NCBI RefSeq assembly: GCF_005862235.1
Contig: NZ_VCEK01000001.1
Location: forward strand, 1,072,165-1,136,164
From: Saccharomonospora piscinae
Lineage (GTDB): Bacteria > Actinomycetota > Actinomycetes > Mycobacteriales > Pseudonocardiaceae
Direction: 5' to 3'
Length of the DNA: 64,000 nt
Part shown: in pieces, positions 1 to 8,081 of the stretch
How positions within the stretch are numbered: the stretch's first letter is position 1
Layout: every line of letters starts with the position of its first letter
Made by a program: the position numbers and the translations under genes
The notes under the pieces: generated by a model
Told to the model about the DNA's origin: nothing
Databases searched by the model: none
What the model saw: the letters and a program-made list of their open reading frames with translations, nothing else

Positions 1-295
1 ACTGCTCCCGGACGGCCTCGTCGACGGCGGCCTCGGGATCGGCGAGCCCGCCCCACAGGGACCGCACGAAGACACCGATCTCTTCCCGGGTGCCCTCGCG
101 CCGCAACGCGGCGAAGGTCCGCACGTTCTCCTCGCCGAAGAGCGCGCCGAAGATGCCGCTCGCGTGGTCGTGGTAGTCGATGAAGTCGAGCAGATCGCCG
201 AGCACGATCAGCGCGTCGGCACCGTCGCCCGCGCGCGCCAGCGCCTCGGCGTTGCCGTGCACGTCGGAGACGACATGTACCCGCACAGGCGTCAC
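1..295 (-). CDS. Metallophosphoesterase (calcineurin-like), partial at window edge
   Basis: Only the first 98 residues are visible; the 3' part lies left of the window. The GTG start at 295-293 gives VTPVRVHVVSDVHGN, with likely metal ligands D11 and H13 in the DVHGN motif, and a second metallophosphatase motif GDLLDF at residues 33-38. Enzymes of this family use two metal ions to hydrolyse phosphomono- or phosphodiesters. The fragment does not reveal the substrate. The start lies one base after the stop codon of the SRPBCC gene, so the two are probably cotranscribed and translationally coupled. Confidence 0.8.
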   Translation of the reverse strand, partial: MTPVRVHVVSDVHGNAEALARAGDGADALIVLGDLLDFIDYHDHASGIFGALFGEENVRTFAALRREGTREEIGVFVRSLWGGLADPEAAVDEAVREQ

Positions 296-296
296 C

Positions 297-704
297 CTAG
301 CCGGGCACGGTCCCGGCCGGCCCCACCCCCGGTTCCCTGCCGTCCTCCAGGATGTCCTTGAGTTCCAGGGCGATCGCCTTGGCCGCGCGCGCCCGGCGAT
401 CGGCCTCCCGCCGGAGCAGGCGAGGGGTGAGCGCGCCTGCCGGATCGGCGCGCAGGAAGTAGTGGAGCACCGTGCCGTCGAGCACCGCTTCCAGCCAGAT
501 CTCCATCGTCCCGACCAGGGCGCCCCGCACCGTCCAGCGGAGCCCCTCCGCACCCCGGTCGGTGTAGACTTCGAGCACGAGATCGGGCCAGTACCGGCTC
601 CACGAACGGGGGTCCGCGAAGGCCGCCGCGACCGTGCCCGGCGGCACCGCGAGAAACGTCTCGTCGACGACGTCGAGTGCGGGTGCGTTGTCGGTGGCTG
701 ACAC
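297..704 (-). CDS. SRPBCC (polyketide cyclase/dehydrase-like) family protein
   Basis: A 135-residue protein with the look of a small SRPBCC/START-fold protein: DETFLAVPPGTVAAAFADP near the N terminus, where the boundary condition helix sits, then WTVRGALVGTMEIWLE and a C-terminal amphipathic helix rich in Arg/Ala. Such proteins bind hydrophobic ligands; the ligand here is unknown. In M. tuberculosis a similar protein (Rv2185c) lies beside fadD15, as here. I chose the GTG at 704 over an upstream ATG at 737 because a -10-like hexamer GATTCT (712-717) lies exactly 7 bases before it, which would give a leaderless mRNA. Confidence 0.75.
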   Translation of the reverse strand: MSATDNAPALDVVDETFLAVPPGTVAAAFADPRSWSRYWPDLVLEVYTDRGAEGLRWTVRGALVGTMEIWLEAVLDGTVLHYFLRADPAGALTPRLLRREADRRARAAKAIALELKDILEDGREPGVGPAGTVPG

Positions 705-711
705 GGCTGTG

Positions 712-717
712 AGAATC
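712..717 (-). promoter_or_regulatory. Candidate -10 box of the SRPBCC gene
   Basis: GATTCT on the minus strand, followed by 7 bases and the GTG at 704. It matches the conserved A2 and T6 of the actinobacterial -10 and implies a leaderless transcript. No clear -35 is visible. Confidence 0.4.
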
Positions 718-788
718 GCACGAAGCGGCGACACCATCGCCCCCGGGCATAGCCAAACAGCGCGGCAGGAGTTAGTTTAACCGGCGAG

Positions 789-810
789 TAACATCTGCCG
801 AACACGGAGG
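789..810 (+). promoter_or_regulatory. Candidate promoter and SD of the acyl-CoA ligase gene
   Basis: A TAACAT hexamer at 789-794 fits a -10 box, and a GGAGG Shine-Dalgarno core at 806-810 sits 5 bases before the GTG at 816. A short palindrome GTTA-GTT-TAAC (771-781) just upstream could bind a regulator. No strong -35 is seen. Confidence 0.4.
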
Positions 811-815
811 TTCAC

Positions 816-2621
816 GTGCGCGAATACAGCGCTCCCGCGATCGCCGCGGTCGCCGACGACGAGAACATGTCGGACGTCGTGTGGGTCAACGCCGAGCGAT
901 TCGGCGACACGGTGAGCTTCCGGCGGCAGCTCGACGGTTCGTGGCGTGACGTCACCGCGAAGGAGTTCGCCGCGCAGGTGCTGGCCACCGCGAAGGGGCT
1001 CGTCAAGGCCGGGGTCGGGCAGGGTGACCGCGTGGCGCTCATGTCGAAGACCCGCTACGAGTGGACGCTGTTCGACTTCGCGATCTGGGCCGCGGGCGCG
1101 GTGTCGGTGCCCATCTACGAGACCTCCTCGGCGGAGCAGGCCCACTGGATCCTCACCGACTCGGGCGCCAAGGCCCTCGTCGTGGAGACCGCCGAGCACG
1201 CGGCGACCGTGGAGTCGGTGCGGGGCCGCATGCCCGAGCTCGCCCACGTGTGGCAGATCGAGGGCGGTGCGGGCAACGACGCCGCGGTGGACGCGCTCGC
1301 GGCGCTGGGTGCCGACGTGGCCGACGACGACGTCCACGCTCGCCGCAGGGCCGTCACGGCCGACGACACCGCCACCATCGTCTACACCTCCGGAACCACG
1401 GGCCGCCCCAAGGGCGTCGTGCTCACCCACCGCAACCTGCTGGCCGAGGTGCGCGCCGACATCAAGGCGTTCCCCCGGATCATGTCGTCGGGCAACTCGC
1501 TGCTGCTGTTCCTGCCGCTGGCCCACATCCTCGCCCGTGCCATCGCGGTGACGGCGTTCACCGCGCGGGTCACCCTCGGCCACACCGCCGACATCAAGGA
1601 CCTCGTCGCCGACCTCGGTACGTTCCGTCCCACGTCCGTGGTCGCGGTGCCCCGGGTGTTCGAGAAGGTCTACAACGGCGCCAAGCTCAAGGCACACGCC
1701 GGCGGCAAGGGCAAGATCTTCGACGCGGCGGAGGCCACGGCCGTCGAGTACAGCCGCGCCCAGGACACGGGCGGGCCCGGTCTGGGGCTGCGGCTCAAGC
1801 ACGCCGTCTTCGACAAGCTGGTGTACGCGAAGCTGCGTGCGGCGCTCGGTGGCCGCTGCCTCGGCGCGGTCTCCGGCGGGGCCCCGCTCGGCGACCGGCT
1901 CGCGCACTTCTTCCGCGGCGTTGGCGTTCCGGTGTACGAGGGCTACGGCCTCACCGAGACCTCCGCGGCGGCCCACGTCAACACCGAGGACGCCCTGAAG
2001 GTCGGCACGGTCGGCAGGCCCGTCGCCGGGACCTCGGTCCGCATCGCGGACGACGGCGAGGTGCTGCTCAAGGGCGACGTGGTCTTCGGCGCGTACTGGA
2101 ACAACGAGCAGGCGACCGGCGAGTCGCTCGAGGAGGGCTGGTTCCACACCGGCGACCTCGGGCAGCTCGACGACGACGGCTTCCTGAAGATCACCGGGCG
2201 GAAGAAGGAGATCATCGTGACGGCGGGCGGCAAGAACGTCGCGCCGTCGGGCCTGGAGGACACGCTCAAGGCGAACCCGCTGATCAGCCAGGCGATGGTG
2301 GTGGGTGACCAGCGCCCGTTCATCGGCGCGCTGGTGACGATCGACGAGGAGTTCTTCCCGACCTGGAAGTCGCAGCACGGCAAGCCCGAGGGCGCCACGG
2401 TGTCCGACCTCGCCGACGACGCCGACCTCCGCGCGTCCGTGCAGGCCGCCGTGGACCAGGCCAACGAGCTGGTCTCCCAGGCCGAGGCGATCAAGAAGTT
2501 CGTGATCCTGCCGCAGGACTTCACCGAGGCGGGTGGCGAGATCACGCCCAGCCTGAAGCTCAAGCGCAACGTGGTGAGCAAGAACTACGCGAACGCCATC
2601 GACCAGCTCTACGCGAAGTAG
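816..2621 (+). CDS. fadD15: Long-chain acyl-CoA ligase (FadD15-like)
   Basis: A 601-residue AMP-forming ligase that activates a long-chain fatty acid through an acyl-adenylate to acyl-CoA. The P-loop-like motif YTSGTTGRPKGV is near residues 190-201, the adenylate motif YEGYGLTET is in the middle of the protein, and the hinge GRKKEIIVTAGGKNVAP precedes the small C-terminal domain, which keeps the catalytic Lys region. Length is normal for FadD15/FACS-type enzymes. The GTG start is preceded by GGAGG. It is divergent from the SRPBCC gene, an arrangement also found around Rv2185c-Rv2187 in M. tuberculosis. The symbol is assigned by resemblance and synteny; chain-length specificity cannot be read from sequence. 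Confidence 0.9.
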   Translation: MREYSAPAIAAVADDENMSDVVWVNAERFGDTVSFRRQLDGSWRDVTAKEFAAQVLATAKGLVKAGVGQGDRVALMSKTRYEWTLFDFAIWAAGAVSVPIYETSSAEQAHWILTDSGAKALVVETAEHAATVESVRGRMPELAHVWQIEGGAGNDAAVDALAALGADVADDDVHARRRAVTADDTATIVYTSGTTGRPKGVVLTHRNLLAEVRADIKAFPRIMSSGNSLLLFLPLAHILARAIAVTAFTARVTLGHTADIKDLVADLGTFRPTSVVAVPRVFEKVYNGAKLKAHAGGKGKIFDAAEATAVEYSRAQDTGGPGLGLRLKHAVFDKLVYAKLRAALGGRCLGAVSGGAPLGDRLAHFFRGVGVPVYEGYGLTETSAAAHVNTEDALKVGTVGRPVAGTSVRIADDGEVLLKGDVVFGAYWNNEQATGESLEEGWFHTGDLGQLDDDGFLKITGRKKEIIVTAGGKNVAPSGLEDTLKANPLISQAMVVGDQRPFIGALVTIDEEFFPTWKSQHGKPEGATVSDLADDADLRASVQAAVDQANELVSQAEAIKKFVILPQDFTEAGGEITPSLKLKRNVVSKNYANAIDQLYAK

Positions 2622-2640
2622 GCGCCGCCGCTAATCCGTA

Positions 2641-2691
2641 CCGCGAAGGCCACCTTAGCTGCGTCCGACGCAGTGAAGGTGGCCTTCGCGG
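2641..2691. terminator. Bidirectional hairpin terminator
   Basis: A perfect 16-bp stem (2641-2656 with 2676-2691) built on GAAGGCCACCTT / AAGGTGGCCTTC encloses a second 6-bp stem CTGCGT/ACGCAG. It lies between the convergent acyl-CoA ligase and TetR genes, ending one base before the tetR stop codon. No T-run follows on either side, as is common for GC-rich terminators. Confidence 0.7.
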
Positions 2692-2692
2692 C

Positions 2693-3433
2693 TCATCCCC
2701 CGCCCGCCGATGGCAACGTCGCCTCGATGCCGGCGAGGATGCGGTCGAGCGCGCGGGCGAAGCGGGCGTCCTCGTCGATGTGCGGAGTGCGCGCCTCGCT
2801 GACGAACCGGGTGAAGTACGGATAGTCGCCGCTGTCGATCACCGTGCGCACGTGCCCGCCCAGCTCGCGTTCGAGTTCGTCCTCGCTGTGGGCCCGTAGG
2901 TAGGTCAGGGTGTCGAGTTCCTGGCGCGTGTAGCCGCCGACCCAGGTCAGCACCAGCAACACCGTCTCGACCATGTCGTCGATGTCGAGACCGAGACCGT
3001 CCACGATCGACACGGTCGACTCGAAGTGCCGGAGCATGTTGGGGCCCAGCGTCGGACCGGAGTTCCAGACCCGCAGCAGCCACGGGTGGGCCCGCAGCGC
3101 CCTGCGGTGCGCCCAGGCGAAGTTCCGCAGGTCCTCGCGCCATCGTCCGGTGAGTTCCGGCCAGTCGTGGCGGGCGTACATCCGGTCGCTGACGAGTTCG
3201 ACGAGTACCTCCTTGTTCTCCACGTAGCGGTAGAGGCTCATCGCGCCGGTGCCGAGTTCGGTGGCGACCCGGCGCATGGTGACGGCGTCGAGTCCGTCGG
3301 CCTCCGCGACGGCGATCGCGGCGTCGGCGATCTGCTCCCGGCTGTACGCGGGCGCGGGCCCCCGTCCGGAGCGGGGACGCGGACTCCACACGCGAAGCCG
3401 GGCGAGCAGAGGCGACTCATCCTTCGGCGCCAT
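2693..3433 (-). CDS. TetR-family repressor of the adjacent ABC exporter
   Basis: A 246-residue TetR regulator. The N-terminal HTH runs over about residues 29-78 (REQIADAAIAVAEADG through LYRYVENKEVLVELV). The all-helical ligand-binding domain that follows resembles the TetR_C_1 (tetracycline-repressor-like) class. The start ATG at 3433 follows a GAGGAGA Shine-Dalgarno sequence; longer in-frame extension into the intergenic region would cover the operators and is rejected. It is divergent from a drug-exporter-like ABC pair. Twin 14-bp sites between the genes are the likely operators, so it probably represses both its own gene and the transporter until an exported compound binds. Confidence 0.88.
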   Translation of the reverse strand: MAPKDESPLLARLRVWSPRPRSGRGPAPAYSREQIADAAIAVAEADGLDAVTMRRVATELGTGAMSLYRYVENKEVLVELVSDRMYARHDWPELTGRWREDLRNFAWAHRRALRAHPWLLRVWNSGPTLGPNMLRHFESTVSIVDGLGLDIDDMVETVLLVLTWVGGYTRQELDTLTYLRAHSEDELERELGGHVRTVIDSGDYPYFTRFVSEARTPHIDEDARFARALDRILAGIEATLPSAGGG

Positions 3434-3454
3434 GGTCTCCTCGGAATCACTTGG

Positions 3455-3503
3455 TTGCGTACGACGTACTCGGTTGGCTATCGTGGACAGCGTACACCGT
3501 ACT
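3455..3503 (+). promoter_or_regulatory. ABC exporter promoter with twin TetR operator candidates
   Basis: Two near-identical 14-bp sites, GCGTACNNCGTACT, lie at 3457-3470 and 3490-3503, 33 bp apart (about three helical turns). Each contains a GTAC-N3-GTAC dyad. A promoter fits between them: TTGCGT at 3455-3460, 18 bp, TATCGT at 3479-3484. Site 1 overlaps the -35 and site 2 lies just after the -10, the layout expected for repression. Confidence 0.6.
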
Positions 3504-3521
3504 TCGTTCAGGGGGACTCCC

Positions 3522-4514
3522 ATGTCATCACCCAACGGTGACGCCGTCGTCGTCGCCGAGGGCGTTCACAAGAGATTCGGCGCCACCCACGCACTCGCCG
3601 GGCTGGACCTGACCGTGCGTCCCGGCATGGTCTACGGACTGCTCGGCCCCAACGGGGCGGGTAAGAGCACCGCCGTGCGCGTCCTGTCCACACTGACCCG
3701 CCCCGACGAGGGCAGGGTCACGGTCGCGGGACACGACGTCGTACGCGAGGCCGCCCTCGTCCGGACAAAGATCGGTCTCGCGGGTCAGCACGCCGCACTC
3801 GACGAGGAACTCACCGGCCGCGAGAACCTGCGCATCTTCGGCAAGCTCTTCCGGCTCGGCTCGGCCCGCGCCAAGGCCCGTGCCGACGAACTACTGGAAC
3901 GGTTCGACCTGGCTCACGCGGGAAACCGGCAGGTCCGCACCTACTCCGGCGGGATGCGGCGCAGGCTCGACCTCATCTCCAGCCTGATCGTGTCCCCCAC
4001 CGTGCTGTTCCTCGACGAGCCGACCACGGGGCTCGATCCCCGCAGCCGCACCGAGATCTGGGACACCGTGCGGGACCTCGTGGCCGAGGGCACGACCGTG
4101 CTGCTCACCACGCAGTACCTCGACGAGGCCGACCAGCTCGCCAAGCACATCGCCGTCATCGACCACGGCAGAGTCATCGCGTCCGGCACCCCACACGAAC
4201 TCAAGGCGCGGATCGGGGGACGGCTCGACGTGGCGCTGGCCGAGTCCGACCAGCTGCCACAGGCGGCCACGGTGCTCACCGCGCTGGCGGGCAGCTCCGC
4301 CGAACCCGACCTCGACACCGAGCGCGGCATGCTGTCCCTGCCGGTGGGCAGCGAGGGCGTCACGTTGCCCGACGTCGTCCGCCAGCTCGACCAGGTCGGG
4401 ATCAAGGCGGTCGACGTCGGTATCCGGCAGCCGACGCTCGACGAGGTCTTCCTCACGCTCACCGGCAGGCCCGCACCCCAGGACACGCCGCAGAACAAGG
4501 AGGCGAGCCGGTGA
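3522..4514 (+). CDS. ABC transporter ATPase, DrrA-like
   Basis: A 330-residue nucleotide-binding subunit of an ABC-2 type exporter. Walker A GPNGAGKST is at 42-50, the signature YSGGMRRRLD near 140 and Walker B LFLDEPTTGLDP near 160. The C-terminal 80 residues form the extra domain typical of the DrrA/daunorubicin-resistance family (ends in PTLDEVFLTLTG). It powers export by the membrane protein encoded next, whose GTG start overlaps this stop codon by four bases. The ATG at 3522 was chosen because it lies directly after the operator/promoter region. Substrate is unknown; a hydrophobic drug or lipid is a family-based guess. Confidence 0.9.
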   Translation: MSSPNGDAVVVAEGVHKRFGATHALAGLDLTVRPGMVYGLLGPNGAGKSTAVRVLSTLTRPDEGRVTVAGHDVVREAALVRTKIGLAGQHAALDEELTGRENLRIFGKLFRLGSARAKARADELLERFDLAHAGNRQVRTYSGGMRRRLDLISSLIVSPTVLFLDEPTTGLDPRSRTEIWDTVRDLVAEGTTVLLTTQYLDEADQLAKHIAVIDHGRVIASGTPHELKARIGGRLDVALAESDQLPQAATVLTALAGSSAEPDLDTERGMLSLPVGSEGVTLPDVVRQLDQVGIKAVDVGIRQPTLDEVFLTLTGRPAPQDTPQNKEASR

Positions 4515-5353
4515 CGACACCGACCACCGCGAGCACCGCACCGGCCACGGACACCGGCTCGCTGCGCGCCGGGATCTCCGACGGGCTGACCATCTTCCAG
4601 CGCAACCTGCTGAAGCTGAAGCACCAGCCGTCCCAGATCGTCATGACCTTCACCTTTCCGCTGGTGTCGGTCATCCTGTTCGGCTACGTCTTCGGCAGCG
4701 CCATCCCCATCCCCGGCGGCGGTGACTACCGCGAGTACCTGATGCCCGGGCTGTTCGTCATGAGCTCCGTGTTCGGAGTCATGGGCTCGCTCACGGTCAT
4801 CGCGAAGGACAACGGTCTCGGCGTGATGGACCGCTACCGCTCGATGCCGATGGCTCGCTCGGCGGTGCCGTTCGGCCAGACGGCGGCGGACCTGGTCATC
4901 GCGCTCGGCGGCCTGGTGATCATGGCACTGGTGGGACTGCTGTTCGGCTGGCGTACCCACAACGGCCTCGGCGCGACCCTCGCGGGCTTCGGCATCGTGC
5001 TGCTGTTGCAGTACGCCGTCTCGTGGGTCGGCGTCTACCTCGGCGCACTGGCGAAGAACGAGGAGACCGCCGCGCGCATCGGCCCGCTCATCATGCCGAT
5101 CACGATGATCTCGAACATCTTCGTGCCCACCAACGGCATGCCCACCGTGCTCCAGGTCATCGCCGACTGGAATCCCATCAGTGCGGCCACCGCGGCCTGC
5201 AGGCAGTTGTTCGGCAACCCCGGTCCACCGGTGGGCCCCGACGCCGCGTGGCCGTTGCAGCATCCGGTCGTGGCCGTGGTCGGCTGGTGTGTCCTGCTGC
5301 TGGTGGTGTTCGTGCCGCTCTCGATCCGCCGGTTCCGCGACGCGGGACTGTGA
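4511..5353 (+). CDS. ABC-2 type permease, DrrB-like
   Basis: A 280-residue membrane subunit with six hydrophobic segments, beginning near QIVMTFTFPLVSVILFGYVF and ending near VVGWCVLLLVVFVPLSI. It shows the ABC-2 family region YLMPGLFVMSSVFG and a conserved RYRSMPMARSAV stretch in the cytoplasmic loop. It should dimerise and form the export channel driven by the upstream ATPase. GTGA overlap with the ATPase gene indicates translational coupling. A strong hairpin follows the stop codon. Confidence 0.88.
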   Translation: MTTPTTASTAPATDTGSLRAGISDGLTIFQRNLLKLKHQPSQIVMTFTFPLVSVILFGYVFGSAIPIPGGGDYREYLMPGLFVMSSVFGVMGSLTVIAKDNGLGVMDRYRSMPMARSAVPFGQTAADLVIALGGLVIMALVGLLFGWRTHNGLGATLAGFGIVLLLQYAVSWVGVYLGALAKNEETAARIGPLIMPITMISNIFVPTNGMPTVLQVIADWNPISAATAACRQLFGNPGPPVGPDAAWPLQHPVVAVVGWCVLLLVVFVPLSIRRFRDAGL

Positions 5354-5360
5354 CGCGAAC

Positions 5361-5394
5361 GGTGGTGGTGCCCTCGTGGTCGGGCACCACCACC
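5361..5394. terminator. Bidirectional terminator between ABC permease and ftsI
   Basis: A perfect 13-bp stem GGTGGTGGTGCCC / GGGCACCACCACC (5361-5373 with 5382-5394) with an 8-base loop. It sits between two convergent genes only 47 bp apart, and so can end both transcripts. Confidence 0.8.
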
Positions 5395-5400
5395 GGCGCG

Positions 5401-7329
5401 TCAGCGCACCAGTCGCTTCGTCGGTGCCGACTCCTCGGACACCGGAATGTTGTACCGCTGGGCCAGGTAGGAGGCGATCTCCCGGAACAGCGGAGCGGCC
5501 GAGTTGCCCTCCGGGATCGTGGTGTCGGGCGCGTCGAGCCAGATTCCCACCACGAACCGGGGCTCGTCGGCGGGCAGGATGCCCGCGAAGGTGATGTTGT
5601 GCAGGCGGTCGCTGTACCCGCCGGTGTCGGGGTCCACCTGCTGTCCGGTCCCCGTCTTCCCGGAGATCTGGTACCCCTCCAGCGCGGCTTCGGGCGCTGT
5701 CCCGCTGTAGTTGTAGTCACCGTCCTGTGTGGTCGCCCGGAGCATGTCCTTCACCACGTCGGCCGTCTTCGGGTCCGTCACCCGCGTGGTCCGCGGCGCG
5801 GGTTCCGGGATCCTGCTGCCGTCGGGCGCCAGCTTGGCGCTCACGATGCGGGGCTCCACCCGTTCACCCCCGTTGGCGATGGCCTGGAACATACTGGTCA
5901 TCTGGACCACCGTCATCGAGAGGCCCTGACCGATGGGAAGGTTGCCGAACGTGGTGCCCGACCACTGCTCACGCGGCGGCACGTAGCCCGCGCTCTCGCC
6001 CGGCAGCCCGACGCCGGTGCGCTGACCGATCCCGAACTTGGTCAGCGCCGCCAGGAACCGGTCGGGCCCGAGCCGCTGTGCGAGCTGGAGCGTGCCCACG
6101 TTGGACGACTTGGCGAAAACGCCGGTGGCCGTGAAGTCCTGGGTGCCGTGCGGCCATGCGTCGTGCACGGTGTGATCGGCCACCTTGATGGACCCCGGCA
6201 CGGCGAGCGTACTGTCCGGGCCGACGAGACCCGCCTCGATCGCGGCCGTCGCGGTGACCACCTTGGCCACCGATCCCGGTTCGAACGGGGTCGACACCGC
6301 CGGATTGGCCAGGGCGTCGCTGGAGTCGGGCGGCTGGTTCGGGTCGAACGAGTGATCGTTGGCCAGCCCGTACACCTCACCCGTCCTCGCGTCGAGGATG
6401 ACCGCGCTGCCTGCCTCGGCGTCGGCCTTGTCGACGTAGGCGCCGAGACTGCGCTGCAACTCGTACTGCACGTCCGAATCCAGAGTCAGTTCGAGGTCCG
6501 ACCCCGCCGTGGCGGCCTGCACGTCGCGCTCGGTGCCGGGAATCACGACGTCGGTGCCCTGGGCCGTGTCGACGATCTGCCTGCCGGGAGTGCCGACCAG
6601 GTCCTCGTCGCGGAAGAACTCCAGCCCGGACAACCCGTGGATGTTGTGCTCCGAGACCTGCTCACTCTCGGTGCGCCAGTTGGCGTAGCCGACGACGTTG
6701 GCGGCCAGTTCCCCGCCCGGGTACACCCGTTTGGCCCGCTTCTCGAAACCGATCTCGGGATAGCGTTCGCTGATCTCGTCGGCGACGGTCGGCTCGACGT
6801 CGTCGACGAGGTAGGTGAACGCCGCGTCCTTGTGGAAGGCGTCGAGCAGCTCCTCCTCGGTGACCAGATCCGGCACCTGGGCCGCGATGTGGTCGGCGAT
6901 CTCCGCGGCCCTGGTGTCGAAGTTCTCCCCCGAACCGGGGTTCTCCCTCGCCTGTTCCGCCCAGGTCTGGCGCATCTGCCGCAGACTCACCCACAGCTTG
7001 CGGGTCTCCACGCTGAACGCGAGTTCGGCGCCGTTGCGGTCCACGATGGACCCGCGTTCGGCCGGGATGTCGATGATGGTCGTGCGCTGCCGCTCAGCCC
7101 GCTCCGACAGCGCGGATGCCTCGAACGCCTGGATGTGCCCCAGTTTCAGCCCGGCGGCCACCAGGAGCATCGTCAGCGCGATACGGCCCACCGCGAAGCG
7201 GTTGCGGTTGTTCCTGGCCGTCGTCGCGGAGCGGCTGCGGCGCGCGCGCACCGAATACGTCCGGTGCGCGCCGTCTCCGGCACCACCGGGTCTCGCCTGA
7301 CCGCGCCGCGTGCCGCGCTGTTCCGGCAT
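5401..7329 (-). CDS. ftsI: Division-specific peptidoglycan transpeptidase FtsI (PBP3/PbpB)
   Basis: A 642-residue class B penicillin-binding protein that cross-links septal peptidoglycan. A basic cytoplasmic tail (1-46) is followed by one membrane segment at about 47-68, then the pedestal domain (VDRNGAELAFSVETR region). The transpeptidase domain carries the three active-site motifs SVAK (near 348), SSN (near 407) and KTGTG (near 557). No PASTA repeats follow. It is the last gene of mraZ-rsmH-ftsL-ftsI here. The usual next gene, murE, is missing; a convergent transporter operon and a terminator follow instead. The gap to ftsL is 35 bp. Confidence 0.95.
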   Translation of the reverse strand: MPEQRGTRRGQARPGGAGDGAHRTYSVRARRSRSATTARNNRNRFAVGRIALTMLLVAAGLKLGHIQAFEASALSERAERQRTTIIDIPAERGSIVDRNGAELAFSVETRKLWVSLRQMRQTWAEQARENPGSGENFDTRAAEIADHIAAQVPDLVTEEELLDAFHKDAAFTYLVDDVEPTVADEISERYPEIGFEKRAKRVYPGGELAANVVGYANWRTESEQVSEHNIHGLSGLEFFRDEDLVGTPGRQIVDTAQGTDVVIPGTERDVQAATAGSDLELTLDSDVQYELQRSLGAYVDKADAEAGSAVILDARTGEVYGLANDHSFDPNQPPDSSDALANPAVSTPFEPGSVAKVVTATAAIEAGLVGPDSTLAVPGSIKVADHTVHDAWPHGTQDFTATGVFAKSSNVGTLQLAQRLGPDRFLAALTKFGIGQRTGVGLPGESAGYVPPREQWSGTTFGNLPIGQGLSMTVVQMTSMFQAIANGGERVEPRIVSAKLAPDGSRIPEPAPRTTRVTDPKTADVVKDMLRATTQDGDYNYSGTAPEAALEGYQISGKTGTGQQVDPDTGGYSDRLHNITFAGILPADEPRFVVGIWLDAPDTTIPEGNSAAPLFREIASYLAQRYNIPVSEESAPTKRLVR

Positions 7330-7364
7330 CCCGGGACTCCCCTCACCACGTCCGTCGGCGCGGT

Positions 7365-8081
7365 TCAGCGCCGCGCCGCGCCCTCCGCGCCGTCACCGTC
7401 GGTTCCTGACTCGGGGTCGGCGTCGGACTCCGCGTCGGACTCCGAGCCGGTGTCGCCGGTGTCAGTGGTGTCGCCGGAGCCGATCTCGCTCTCGTCGCCG
7501 TCAGCGTCCCGGTCCTCGTCGGCCTCAGGCGGGGGTGGCGGCGCGGTCGCCGCCACGGGGTCGCCCACCACCGACACCGAGCCGTCCTCCGACACCACCA
7601 GCCTCGCCGGGTTTCCGCCCGGCACCATGCCGAGTGCCTCGGCCCGCTCCGCGAGCGACGACGGCGAGTTCAGCCGGCCGACCTCGCGGCGCAACTGCTC
7701 AGCGCGTTCGGCGAGCTGGTCGTTCTGCTCCCGCAGCTGTTCCAGCCGGTAGGAGTCGGCGATGGCCTGGGTGGACAGCCACAGCGAGGCCACCACCCCG
7801 CACAGCATCAGTCCCATGAGGACGAGCACGAACGTCGCCCGTGAGCGCGGCCAGTGTTGCAGCGCCAGCCGGCCGGCTCCCGGGGTCTCGCCCTCGACGA
7901 GGGTTCCGGTGCGATGCGCGCGACGCGCGTAGGCACGCTGCGCCGCCGTGCGCCGCGTGCTGCCGGTTCCTCCGGACGTACGGCGGCCGGGCTTCGACGG
8001 CTCGTCGGTCGCGGGAGCGGTGGTGCGGGTCGCCGTGCGCGCCGACGCGGGGGCGGTCCGGTTCCGGGCGGGTGCGGTCAC
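7365..8081 (-). CDS. ftsL: FtsL-like septum-formation initiator protein
   Basis: A 238-residue bitopic membrane protein. Residues 1-80 are a disordered basic cytoplasmic region, 83-103 a transmembrane helix ([20 protein letters not shown]), and 108-150 a heptad-rich coiled coil ([18 protein letters not shown]) as in FtsL/DivIC proteins that partner FtsB/FtsQ and activate FtsWI. An acidic Asp/Ser/Gly-rich tail of about 55 residues is unusual. The start is GTG at 8081, overlapping the rsmH stop by four bases. Identity rests on position between rsmH and ftsI plus topology, because FtsL sequences are poorly conserved. Confidence 0.85.
   Translation of the reverse strand: MTAPARNRTAPASARTATRTTAPATDEPSKPGRRTSGGTGSTRRTAAQRAYARRAHRTGTLVEGETPGAGRLALQHWPRSRATFVLVLMGLMLCGVVASLWLSTQAIADSYRLEQLREQNDQLAERAEQLRREVGRLNSPSSLAERAEALGMVPGGNPARLVVSEDGSVSVVGDPVAATAPPPPPEADEDRDADGDESEIGSGDTTDTGDTGSESDAESDADPESGTDGDGAEGAARR

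Noticed and set aside
777..2378. A 533-codon minus-strand open frame
   Set aside because: It is antisense to the acyl-CoA ligase gene; composition (Arg/His/Val/Gly) is that of a GC shadow.
5023..7752. A 909-codon plus-strand open frame
   Set aside because: It is antisense to ftsI and ftsL, whose conserved motifs are unmistakable; long antisense frames are usual at this GC content.
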